Positions 40,201-44,949 of a DNA stretch of 64,000 nucleotides are shown here, piece after piece. Within the stretch, counting starts at the first letter, position 1, and each line of letters starts with the position of its first letter. The DNA is from Cladopsammia gracilis (lineage: Eukaryota > Cnidaria > Anthozoa > Scleractinia > Dendrophylliidae): the NCBI GenBank assembly GCA_022457155.1, contig JAJGOT010000339.1, positions 559,501 through 623,500 of the forward strand, given 5' to 3'. The notes beneath the pieces were generated by a model. It searched no databases and had not been told where the DNA came from. It saw only the letters and a program-made list of their open reading frames with translations. The translations under genes and the position numbers were made by a program.

Positions 40201-41752
40201 AACTCAGATTTCTGTTATCTATTGTATTGGAAAATAAACAGTACCACAGCAAAGTATTAACACAGGGAGGGAGAGGGAAGAGAGGGGCGCAGTTGGGGGG
40301 GGGGAGACTCAAGTTTTTAAAGTGCGAATAATGTTATTGTGAATGTAATTCTCGATTTCCGGAATGTTTTTTTTTTAAATAAATGTTGCCCATTACTTTT
40401 ATGGGTAGTTAGATTCCGGCAGGGCTTCTTTTGGGTTTAGATTTTCTGCAAAATAATTTCATGATTAGTGTAATAACCATCTGTTTGAAGCTTTTAACAA
40501 ATGGTGCAATGAACAAAGAAAGCACGAAACTTCCAGTAATCCACTGCTTTTAACAAATTTTCTGAGTAAAAGTTATGAGATTTTTGGCGAGTTTGGCTTG
40601 ATCAGTCGGGATTTTCTTGCGTCTAGTTTTGGCCCAAGGGTTTTTTGGTGGTGTTAAAATCCATAAAATTTGGCTCCGTTCACACAGAGCCCCCCCCCCC
40701 CACCCCACCTCTCCGCTGGGGGCTTAGCTACGTACGAACTGTTCAATGCGACATTGCATTTCATACTGAGAGGAAAGGGTCAATCAATGCCCTTTACTTC
40801 TTTAATGGTAAACACATCCTGCTAACACAACACAGCGGTTTGTTTAGAAAACAAGGGTTCGGAACAATTGAAACAATTTGAAGGGAATGGTAAACAAAGA
40901 TGATGGACATGGGGCACTCGATAAACGCGGATAATGGGAAGTTTTTGATGAAACCTAAAAACAACAAGATTAAAAGCTGGCGAATAAATCACCTTGAATT
41001 CCTGCGTGTTTATGTTGAGATCAGAAGGCTTATGGTCAAGAAATCCAATGCAAGTAATATATATGTGATCCGTACGACCTATTTTTACGATCGTTTACCA
41101 TAACTGGCTTTCACATTAGCATAGATGTATCTTATAAATTTTAACGAGCAAATTGTTCTCTAAATGACTCATTGTCATGTTACGACGTTCCCAGCCCTAG
41201 AAGATAAGAACATACTAGAGCATAAACTCTTGCCATAATTATGGTAAGTTGGACGCTAATTAAATCTCTTGGAAAGACATTTGATTCTTCAGTGTTAAAT
41301 CATCACTTCAAAAATTTTAGCCGACGAATGCATCACCGACATTAGTAATTTATAAATGATTTTCCAGAGTTTTCAGTGAGAAAATTAATCGTTTCAACGT
41401 GTTTCTTGTGGACTGCGTCCGAGATATTGCTACCCTGCTTTGTATATTGTTTAGTAACTGCAACATGGTTCTAATGTTTGATCTTTTGGATGACATAAAA
41501 AACCCAACAGTGCGAACATTTAACCGAAAGAATCGAGTATAACTTTCACAAGCTGCTGTTTTTCCACTTTGCAAACTTTTAAAATTTGATTTCAGCACGA
41601 TAGAGTAAGGGGTTGTATTATTAAAGCTCACAGAAAGGAGCAATTGATTATGAAAACAACAGCAAACAAATGTCCCATGGTTATGTTCACTCACCTCTTA
41701 ATGCCTGGATAGCCCACAGCATGCCGAGAAAAACGCAAACACGAAACATCAT
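5412..41752 (-). CDS. Receptor-type protein tyrosine phosphatase, 8 FN3 + TM + tandem PTP domains (27 exons joined)
   Basis: Gene-level entry; exons are listed separately as E1-E27. Seen: 27 segments with AG/GT borders whose lengths sum to 4335 nt (1445 codons) and whose phases all agree. The product is a type I membrane protein: signal peptide, eight FN3 domains, one membrane helix, then two cytoplasmic PTP domains. Known for the family: D1 dephosphorylates phosphotyrosine through a C(X)5R cysteine with the WPD aspartate as acid; D2 is usually regulatory. D1 is intact here ([20 protein letters not shown]). D2 keeps C(X)5R but has weakened flanking motifs. There are no Ig domains, unlike LAR/PTPRD/PTPRS, so orthology to a named vertebrate gene is not claimed. 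The FN3 exons are single, phase 1-1 modules, except the last, which is split. The final D2 exon (expected to begin near an xQYxxxY motif) was not located, so the 3' end is incomplete. Introns are full of MITEs. Confidence 0.93.
6190..6370 (-). pseudogene. Two decayed copies of the E27 exon start
   Basis: On the minus strand, two short stretches resemble the acceptor and first bases of E27. One (about 6243-6195) reads ...gtag then [14 protein letters not shown] and stops. The other (about 6360-6310) reads [12 protein letters not shown]. Neither has the downstream helix or a donor, so they are taken as dead partial duplications inside the E26-E27 intron. Confidence 0.5.
6381..6980. mobile_element. 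600-bp TA-flanked MITE containing a 90-bp tandem repeat
   Basis: Ends tagtcgaacctc... and ...ggaggttcgactg, bordered by TA. Inside, a unit of about 90 bp containing ttacgggcagttcacttggt recurs near 6488, 6581, 6671, 6761 and, more diverged, 6853. Non-coding, in the RPTP E26-E27 intron. Confidence 0.8.
6992..7034. repeat. (AAC)n microsatellite
   Basis: About 14 AAC units just right of the 600-bp MITE. Confidence 0.95.
7137..7526. mobile_element. 390-bp MITE with aaggcct..aaacattgtt ends
   Basis: Inverted ends: aaggcctggttaaactagga on the left and tcctagtttagcgaggcctt on the right. The interior repeats gaaacattgtt/ggaaacatatg words. Non-coding. Confidence 0.8.
7673..7824 (-). CDS. RPTP exon E26: D2 altered WPD loop through catalytic His-Cys
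   Basis: A 152-nt exon, phase 0 to 2, encoding [20 protein letters not shown] and [11 protein letters not shown]. The WPD position reads WGE. The acceptor is tacgtag and the donor gtaact. The serine is split with E27, as in the D1 pair E19/E20. Confidence 0.88.
9109..9245. mobile_element. Short foldback element, 24-bp inverted repeats
   Basis: agtgattttacttcatctgt (9109 onward) is inverted at about 9222-9245. A 137-bp non-coding hairpin-type MITE in the E25-E26 intron. Confidence 0.7.
9994..10119 (-). CDS. RPTP exon E25: D2 YWPEEG-YG segment
   Basis: A 126-nt phase 0-0 exon encoding [18 protein letters not shown] and [12 protein letters not shown], matching the D1 exon E18 in order and near-length. 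Donor gttagt. Confidence 0.88.
10804..10938 (-). CDS. RPTP exon E24: D2 [13 protein letters not shown] segment
   Basis: A 135-nt phase 0-0 exon encoding [30 protein letters not shown] and TIVVMLSD. It corresponds to D1 exons E16 plus E17 without the intervening intron. Confidence 0.93.
11327..11403 (-). CDS. RPTP exon E23: D2 NYINASF segment
   Basis: A 77-nt exon encoding [15 protein letters not shown] and [11 protein letters not shown], the D2 equivalent of E15. Confidence 0.92.
11780..12030 (+). repeat. Copy of the 56-kb LTR-like repeat, plus strand
   Basis: Shares tataaataggcc, gttcgccagtcgt.agcttggcg, ccctccctcctccccgcagc and cctccgggctcgcttcttcc with the complement of 56330-56560. A lone copy in the E22-E23 intron. 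Confidence 0.75.
12348..12441 (-). CDS. RPTP exon E22: D2 N-terminal segment
   Basis: A 94-nt exon, phase 0 to 1, ending [13 protein letters not shown]. The KNRY tyrosine is Cys here. The gtaagc donor splits the next codon with E23. Confidence 0.85.
12887..13166. mobile_element. 280-bp MITE, ctcgttcccaggctctt ends
   Basis: About 45-bp inverted ends including aaaatggcgggcgtaga (12887-12931) and tctacgcccgcccgccattt (13118-13165). It lies in the E21-E22 intron. Confidence 0.75.
13286..13432 (-). CDS. RPTP exon E21: D1 C-terminus and D1-D2 linker
   Basis: A 147-nt phase 0-0 exon encoding [20 protein letters not shown], the closing helix of D1, followed by an acidic linker ending KRTTEFE. Confidence 0.92.
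13547..13682 (-). CDS. RPTP exon E20: D1 P-loop
   Basis: A 136-nt exon completing [16 protein letters not shown], then [19 protein letters not shown] and TQ. The signature C(X)5R loop and Q-loop glutamine are intact, so D1 is predicted to be catalytically competent. Confidence 0.95.
14067..14230 (-). CDS. RPTP exon E19: D1 WPD loop through catalytic His-Cys
   Basis: A 164-nt exon, phase 0 to 2, encoding [14 protein letters not shown] (WPD loop with the general-acid Asp) and PGPIVVHC. The serine after the catalytic Cys is split with E20. Confidence 0.94.
14949..15071 (-). CDS. RPTP exon E18: D1 CERYWHE-EYG segment
   Basis: A 123-nt phase 0-0 exon encoding [25 protein letters not shown] and WTVREFIIW, matching the KCxxYWP...YG...R-F motif order of PTP domains. 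Confidence 0.9.
15386..15477 (-). CDS. RPTP exon E17: D1 DFWRMIWE segment
   Basis: A 92-nt exon encoding [18 protein letters not shown] and [13 protein letters not shown], a classic PTP core motif. The glycine codon is split with E16. Confidence 0.93.
15545..15580. repeat. T19 / G17 homopolymer pair
   Basis: A run of T directly followed by a run of G, close to the polypurine tract. Confidence 0.95.
15860..16695. repeat. 835-bp polypurine (plus) / polypyrimidine (gene strand) tract
   Basis: Almost uninterrupted A/G on the plus strand, built of gggaagg-type words. On the gene strand it is C/T in the E16-E17 intron. Long ORFs in it are low-complexity artefacts. Confidence 0.97.
16720..16756 (-). 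CDS. RPTP exon E16: 37-nt D1 microexon
   Basis: Encodes [12 protein letters not shown] plus one base, with a gattgtag acceptor and gtaggt donor. Y-I-A-T-Q is an invariant PTP motif. The donor lies about 30 bp from the start of a long polypyrimidine tract on the gene strand. Confidence 0.9.
16854..16930 (-). CDS. RPTP exon E15: D1 YDHSRV-DYINANY segment
   Basis: A 77-nt exon encoding [15 protein letters not shown] and [10 protein letters not shown], near-invariant PTP motifs. The leading Tyr is completed from E14. The D2 counterpart E23 has exactly the same length. Confidence 0.93.
17366..17394. repeat. gagatcc short tandem repeat
   Basis: Four units of ccgagat. Confidence 0.85.
17410..17590. 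mobile_element. 180-bp MITE, taaggcccaccttcaccc ends
   Basis: About 23-bp inverted termini at 17410-17432 and 17567-17590. Non-coding; in the E14-E15 intron. Confidence 0.82.
17750..17840 (-). CDS. RPTP exon E14: D1 KNRY segment
   Basis: A 91-nt exon, phase 0 to 1, with an attcag acceptor and gtacgt donor. It encodes [20 protein letters not shown] then [11 protein letters not shown], which carries the phosphotyrosine-recognition KNRY motif. Confidence 0.9.
18726..19281. mobile_element. 556-bp foldback MITE with about 160-bp arms
   Basis: The arms 18726-18888 and 19119-19281 are inverted copies (tttaaagtgcacctaacccc outward; gtgtatctgtgaaaaaa and ctgtgacctgttgaa inside). In the E13-E14 intron. 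Confidence 0.85.
19577..19692 (-). CDS. RPTP exon E13: juxtamembrane wedge region of D1
   Basis: A 116-nt exon, ending in phase 0. It contains [20 protein letters not shown] and [10 protein letters not shown], the conserved entry to the first phosphatase domain in tandem RPTPs. Confidence 0.92.
20239..20276 (-). CDS. RPTP exon E12: basic juxtamembrane microexon
   Basis: A 38-nt exon with a tttttcag acceptor and gtgagt donor. It encodes [12 protein letters not shown], a positively charged stop-transfer segment directly after the helix. The split codons at both ends fit E11 and E13. Confidence 0.85.
21140..21248 (-). CDS. RPTP exon E11: transmembrane helix
   Basis: A 109-nt exon, phase 1 to 2. 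A basic SKSKSK stretch is followed by [20 protein letters not shown] and more aliphatic residues: one clear membrane-spanning helix. The split Arg codon joins E12. Confidence 0.88.
22333..22414 (-). CDS. RPTP exon E10: FN3 domain 8, last strands and stalk
   Basis: An 82-nt exon, phase 0 to 1, with an actcag acceptor and gtaaat donor. It encodes [17 protein letters not shown] (FN3 F/G strands) and a short linker that leads to the membrane exon. Confidence 0.85.
22753..23300 (-). repeat. Three tandem units carrying the E9 exon 3' end
   Basis: Units start near 22753, 22971 and 23134, each opening with attagggta-caag on the plus strand. Each contains intron sequence plus the end of exon E9. On the gene strand the three ends read [13 protein letters not shown] (the real exon), [13 protein letters not shown] (donor GT lost) and [13 protein letters not shown] (good gtaagt donor). 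The copies lack the exon 5' part and acceptor. Confidence 0.75.
23254..23480 (-). CDS. RPTP exon E9: FN3 domain 8, first part
   Basis: A 227-nt exon, phase 1 to 0. It encodes [28 protein letters not shown] and [13 protein letters not shown], then gtaagt. It joins E10 in frame to complete the FN3 F-G strands. Two further copies of its 3' end lie downstream in the intron (see repeat 22753-23300). Confidence 0.9.
23709..23778. repeat. (AAT)n microsatellite, left flank of retroelement
   Basis: About 23 near-perfect AAT units, directly abutting the truncated 5' end of the retroelement. Confidence 0.97.
23779..25104 (+). mobile_element. 5'-truncated R4/Dong-like non-LTR retrotransposon, RT C-terminus + zinc knuckle + RLE endonuclease
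   Basis: The open frame runs from the microsatellite through a Met at 23806 to a stop at 25104 (432 codons from that Met). Seen in order: the RT thumb region ([47 protein letters not shown]); a zinc knuckle CRIC-x7-H-x4-C near residues 243-260; then a restriction-like endonuclease block RPDI-x14-IDVAIP near residues 329-355. The catalytic RT core is missing. R4/Dong/Rex6-type elements are known to insert in TAA repeats, and this copy is flanked by TAA arrays on both sides. It lies antisense in the RPTP E9-E8 intron. The ORF is intact, suggesting a young insertion. Clade assignment is an inference. Confidence 0.85.
25199..25240. repeat. (ATA)n microsatellite, right flank of retroelement
   Basis: About 13 ATA units just after the 3' UTR of the retroelement and 34 bp from the E8 donor. 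Confidence 0.97.
25274..25585 (-). CDS. RPTP exon E8: FN3 domain 7
   Basis: A 312-nt exon, phase 1-1, with an attgcag acceptor and gtaagt donor. It encodes [23 protein letters not shown] and [14 protein letters not shown]. Its last bases plus donor are present again as a diverged copy at about 23660-23709, on the other side of the retroelement insertion. Confidence 0.9.
25647..25775. mobile_element. 129-bp foldback MITE
   Basis: gcagtcgtttcctttttcta with its inverted partner taggaaaaggaaacaactgc, plus gcgcgcgtaaaaggaac / gttcctttacgcgcgcgc inside. In the E7-E8 intron. Confidence 0.8.
26127..26432 (-). CDS. RPTP exon E7: FN3 domain 6
   Basis: A 306-nt exon, phase 1-1, with a caattag acceptor and gtaggt donor. 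Motifs are [30 protein letters not shown] and [20 protein letters not shown]. Confidence 0.9.
27001..27324 (-). CDS. RPTP exon E6: FN3 domain 5
   Basis: A 324-nt exon, phase 1-1. The acceptor is the upstream of two CCCCAG sites, chosen because it gives [12 protein letters not shown] in phase. It contains [38 protein letters not shown] and a TDEDG end before gtaagt. Confidence 0.9.
27854..28144 (-). CDS. RPTP exon E5: FN3 domain 4
   Basis: A 291-nt exon, phase 1-1, with a tcaacag acceptor and gtaagt donor. It encodes [30 protein letters not shown] and [20 protein letters not shown], a complete FN3 fold signature. Confidence 0.9.
28785..29510. repeat. Direct duplication, about 320-bp units, 400 bp apart
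   Basis: 28785-29105 and 29187-29510 share gcgatgaccgcgcggt, gtgtggatgttgaca and ggaatccgagtgtggatttc in the same order, at clearly less than full identity. Intron E4-E5. Confidence 0.8.
30005..30313 (-). CDS. RPTP exon E4: FN3 domain 3
   Basis: A 309-nt exon, phase 1-1, with a tttcag acceptor and gtaatt donor. It contains [30 protein letters not shown] and the [11 protein letters not shown] core, typical of RPTP FN3 repeats. Confidence 0.9.
30494..30570. repeat. Short minisatellite actggtatac
   Basis: Seven or so degenerate units of cactggtatacagt directly left of the nested MITEs. Confidence 0.8.
30572..31684. mobile_element. TA-flanked pogo/mariner-type MITE split by the piggyBac-like MITE
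   Basis: Ends CGGTCAACTCTC (30572-30583) and its complement GAGAGTTGACTG (31673-31684), flanked by TA. The remaining body is repeated gtggtcgctta words. It is the older host of the nested insertion. Confidence 0.75.
30590..31506. mobile_element. 917-bp piggyBac-like MITE flanked by TTAA
   Basis: Perfect 16-bp inverted ends CCCTATTCAGACTGGG at 30590-30605 and 31491-31506, with TTAA on both sides (30586-30589, 31507-31510). TTAA duplication and CCC ends are hallmarks of the piggyBac superfamily. There is no transposase ORF inside, so it is non-autonomous. It includes a G17 run and an AT-rich core. Confidence 0.85.
32166..32462 (-). CDS. RPTP exon E3: FN3 domain 2
   Basis: A 297-nt exon, phase 1-1, with a tttctag acceptor and gtgagt donor. 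FN3 hallmarks are the [13 protein letters not shown] strand, [14 protein letters not shown], and [20 protein letters not shown], which is the conserved L-x-Y-T-x-Y core before the G strand. Confidence 0.9.
32990..33060 (+). other. Decayed tRNA-like sequence
   Basis: ggtagctcagttaggcgcc matches a tRNA A-box region, but the T-arm equivalent (gcgggttttatttcac) is degenerate. Probably a SINE or tRNA pseudogene in the E2-E3 intron. Confidence 0.4.
33362..33535 (+). repeat. Dispersed repeat A, copy 1
   Basis: Shares aaatcaaa.ggct..tatgag, ccctctcctagg and gtgaccattacatatcgcgg with 59928-60110. Possibly a SINE body; no A/B boxes were seen. Confidence 0.65.
33817..34095 (-). CDS. RPTP exon E2: FN3 domain 1
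   Basis: A 279-nt exon, phase 1-1, with a ttttcag acceptor and gtaaga donor. It encodes an FN3-type module beginning [11 protein letters not shown], with the B-strand Trp (KLAWEV), the YTKYLFRV segment (F-strand Tyr) and a WTPEG ending. Confidence 0.88.
34325..34555. repeat. Tandem repeat ggtctattttcgggaag
   Basis: About six units with catctctggtctattttcg, interrupted by a G19 run. In the E1-E2 intron. Confidence 0.85.
35932..36357. mobile_element. MITE with long GC-rich inverted termini
   Basis: Left end cccgggggg-tactccctat...atacggggatgctccgccc; right end ggggcggagcatccccgtat...gtacccccc..cccggg. Internal direct repeats of gaaaggggtacc-type words. Non-coding, in the E1-E2 intron. Confidence 0.75.
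38090..38545 (+). repeat. Two copies of the 105-bp repeat family
   Basis: gaatctgtgaatgaaatcc then gtgaccattca-at-gaaagc appears near 38140 and 38395. A further partial unit with gcagtactttcct is at 37890. Confidence 0.75.
39500..39600 (-). repeat. LINE-like 3' tail with (AATAC)n
   Basis: On the minus strand, a cggtggataaataaagttta stretch followed by ttgcattgtattg pentamers, the usual look of a CR1/L2-type tail. No coding part was seen. Confidence 0.45.
41695..41752 (-). CDS. RPTP exon E1: start codon and signal peptide
   Basis: Encodes [19 protein letters not shown], a short hydrophobic signal peptide, then a gtgagt donor in phase 1. The split codon joins the first two bases of E2 to give Asp. 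The two adjacent ATGs are the only plausible starts. The next exon is 7.6 kb away, so an additional small exon between them cannot be excluded. Confidence 0.82.
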
Positions 41753-42570
41753 CTTGAAGTCTTGGAATAAGAGGTTTCCCTTGTTTACTTTCCCACGACC
41801 GTTTGTCACGTCCTTTTCAAGAATTTTCCAAAAATCACATCACGCCGCTAAACAGAGACATTTTTTTTGTGCGCTATTAGGCGTGGAAGATTATGGAGTC
41901 CATTACTTCTGATCGGTTGCACTGCCGAAGCTCAATCAAAGTTGGAAGTTAGGGTCAAGATCGATTCACGGATTAATTTACTCGCAACATTTGTCATTGA
42001 GTACGCCTCATGTCAACTCTGTTTGAAGTTGGTTGTAATAAGTTGGTACATGATACTTTATAATATCACCTTACTTGTCGGTTTAATAAACAGAGAATAT
42101 TAACGATATTTACCGTGGGAAACATCAGTTTTGACGACTTTGACGACTTTGACGACTGTTTTCCCTCAACCCAGAAGGTTGGGGCTCTTCAGGTATAATA
42201 ATGACAGGGTGGTGGAAAACCAGTTTTGGGTTTAAATCTGTGATTTGATGACTTCTTTTGGGTTAGAAAATTTGTGGTTAGAAATCAGGCGTAACCTTTT
42301 TATGCAGAGAGAAAAGGGACTTCTGGGGGTTACGTTCTGGCTGACCCGTTATACATTTTTAGGTCTGGTTTTTGCCTAATTGGACAGTTTTTGTCCGATT
42401 TGCCTCATTCGCACCTACCAAAGGAGGATTTTTCAGGTATCTCATGACGCCTAGCGCGTAATTATCGACACTACCGACACTATTTATATAGCCGTAACTC
42501 CCAACCCCCCTCCCCCGGCATGAAACTCTAAGCTCTAAGCCTGAAATTTCTTTCACGAAGAAGCTCTGTT

Positions 42571-42578
42571 TATAAAAG
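42571..42578 (+). promoter_or_regulatory. TATA box of candidate small gene
   Basis: TATAAAAG about 93 bp before the proposed ATG at 42671, a spacing that would leave a 5' UTR of roughly 65 nt. Its meaning depends on the gene being real. Confidence 0.3.
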
Positions 42579-42670
42579 CAACATTGAAATGAAAAGCCCG
42601 CAGAATTTTGTTGAGTTCGTTTTTATGTCAGTCAAATAAAATTGAAAGTTTGTTTCAATTTCCATCTGTA

Positions 42671-43293
42671 ATGAGAGAACCGGATGCCAAGGCAAGTAAG
42701 TAAAATATGTTTCCTGTCAAAAATTTTGAAACTCATTCTAGTCTTGAATTCTTACCAGTGCTTACAAGTACAGTTGATTATTTCGTATTGTTTAGAGAGG
42801 CGACCTAAACCAAGGACCCGGGCCAAGGACCAGGTAAGTACAGGAATTTAGAATTCGTAATGAAATGAATTTATCATTAACCGGCTGAATGATATTTCCT
42901 GTATGGATGTATGACTCAACTTCAGTAAACTTGATCTCCGAATTGACCTGAAACCTACAGATAAATGTGCGTTTGCTCTAATATTTGTGTTGAAAACAGT
43001 GTATGTCTATAGAACGCGATGGAATTAAGCAGTGTCCCCGGGAGAGTAAGAAAGCCGACTACGGGCAAGCCAAACTCTCGGTTATGGTGTCATCACAAAT
43101 GTACCAGCAGGGCAGAATCCCCTTCAGAAATGCAGAAATCAAGAAATCATGTGGGTGTTCTGGCCTTGCAACAGTAGACATAATAATCCCACTCTTTGGA
43201 AAAAAATCAATTACTGTCGGCTGGTTGAGGGTTTATACGTGTCTTATCTACGGAAAACTGGCCAAAGAATCTGACAAAACAACAAACACCTAA
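42671..43293 (+). CDS. Candidate three-exon gene of unknown function (118 aa)
   Basis: Not recognised. Proposed exons: 42671-42695 (ATG, phase 1 donor gtaagt), 42796-42833 (tttag acceptor, gtaagt donor) and 43000-43293 (aaacag acceptor, TAA stop). Lengths 25+38+294 = 357 nt, exactly 119 codons with all phases matching. The product starts MREPDAKAKRRPKPRTRAKD, a strongly basic N-terminus. The rest includes SCGCSGLATVDIIIPLFGKK and no membrane helix or family motif I recognise. A TATAAAAG box lies at 42571-42578, 93 bp before the ATG. It is divergent from the RPTP start 0.9 kb away. Chance splice sites remain possible. Confidence 0.38.
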
Positions 43294-43299
43294 TAATTA

Positions 43300-44550
43300 T
43301 CTCTCATGTCTCTGGAAATTAATTACTGTCCAAACCGACGTCTTCTTGAGCCGGAATTACACAATCCGTGCTCGCGCTCATGTTCAACGCTTGAAAATGA
43401 TCTAATTTGTAAACTAGCTAAAAACAAACGAAGCTAGCGAAAGAACTGCTTAAGAGTGTTCACTTGAAAGGTCAAAACTAGGCAGGAGTTAGTGCACGGA
43501 TTCAAACGTTTTATGAAGCCGCATATACGTGTCACACCAGTGTTTTGTCTCTGACCATTCTCTTCTTGATTCAAATATTAGTTGTAAAATTGGCCTGTGG
43601 ATGAAGTGTTTTTTATTCTTCAAAAGAAAAAATCTTAAAAATAAATTGGAACGAGGCAGAAATTCTCTTATCAGTTCCGCTATGACACAGGAATCTCTCA
43701 AAAAAAGACAAACATTCATGATCTGGCTCGTCACGAGAATTCAATTAGTGTCCTCTGATCATTGAAGCACGCAGATAGTGGAGATAAGAATCCAGGCGCG
43801 GTCTTGATAGTCCACTGATAGCCAAATTATCTTGATCAACAGCCTGTCGATAACACAAATTGAATCCACTGATAAAAAATTGCCTAATCCTCGGAAGCTT
43901 GTTTGTTTTCATTGCAGGCAACGAATGGCCAATCGATGCCATGTTTATGTTGCGTGAGGGTTTAATACCTTCAATTTTAGCTCTCTTTGTTTCAGCTTTG
44001 TTTACAACCGCAACATAAATAGCCTGCAGTACTGGCATTTCTTGGCAAGCGACTGTACAATTCGCTCTCACGTGCACAAGAATAACGTTGTTTCGAAACT
44101 TCAAGTGAATATAGCGGTTATGACCACTCGCCAAGTATTTAAAAGCTACACAACACACATGCTGTAAAACACTTAATGTACTTTGCAAAGGCTTGGATTC
44201 AAGACGTGTCAAACATAATAATTAATAAAACCCCAAGCTCTTGTTCAATTATCCTAAAGTTTCCAGTTTCCGGTCGGAATAAGCTGCCGCCGCGAGCGAG
44301 CAGATGTCTGCTTGTAACCTCAGGAAAAACAAGTGCTGTTACTCATCGATCATTTGTATATTTTCATCAGCTTTTTTTAACTGAATAAATGCCGTTCAAT
44401 GTTTCTAAGGTGTACTAGTTTCGTTGAATAAAGTTTAATGTCTCAGACCAGACTTTTCTGAGACTTTTGAAACATGTGAGGTTTACCTCTTCCCTGGCCT
44501 CTTGGAGAGTGTCATCACATGTTTTTAATTTGTAAGGGATCAACTATTAT
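43300..44550. other. No supported gene
   Basis: A 155-codon minus ORF at 44212-43745 has no family features or flanking splice support. Otherwise AT-rich unique sequence. Confidence 0.4.
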
Positions 44551-44949
44551 ATTTTTTAAGGGGGAGGGAGGGGGGGGGGGGGGGGGGGGGTTGGGCAATT
44601 TCCAAAACGAAATTCTTGCACAATACCGGTACTTAGGGTAACTACCCTAAGCGCCCTGGAGCGCTTGCTCTGAGTGATGTCTCGAAGAGAGAACAGAAAT
44701 AATAATTACGAGTTTATGCCGTTTTTCCAAAACAACCTTATTATTTAGATGTTTAGATGTAACCTTTTTGCATCTAGGCCATCCGCTGCCAAAGATGGGG
44801 GGGGGGGGGGGGGGGGGGGGGGCGGGAATGAAAATGACGGGGGTGCACGATGTTACTTTTAGGGATCAAAATTTCGTAGATTGGTACCGTTTAGGGTGCT
44901 AAAATCTAAAATGACCACCAAAATATAACAGGAATTTGTAGTTTTGGTA

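Larger units (their letters stand above)
36640..41694. other. Large RPTP intron E1-E2, repeat fragments only
   Basis: Contains 105-bp repeat pieces, a LINE tail at 39500 and G/C homopolymers near 40297 and 40690. No further FN3 or Ig exon was recognised here. Confidence 0.5.

Noticed and set aside
43745..44212. 155-codon minus ORF
   Set aside because: No domain, no good splice context and mixed composition; could be chance in unique AT-rich DNA.
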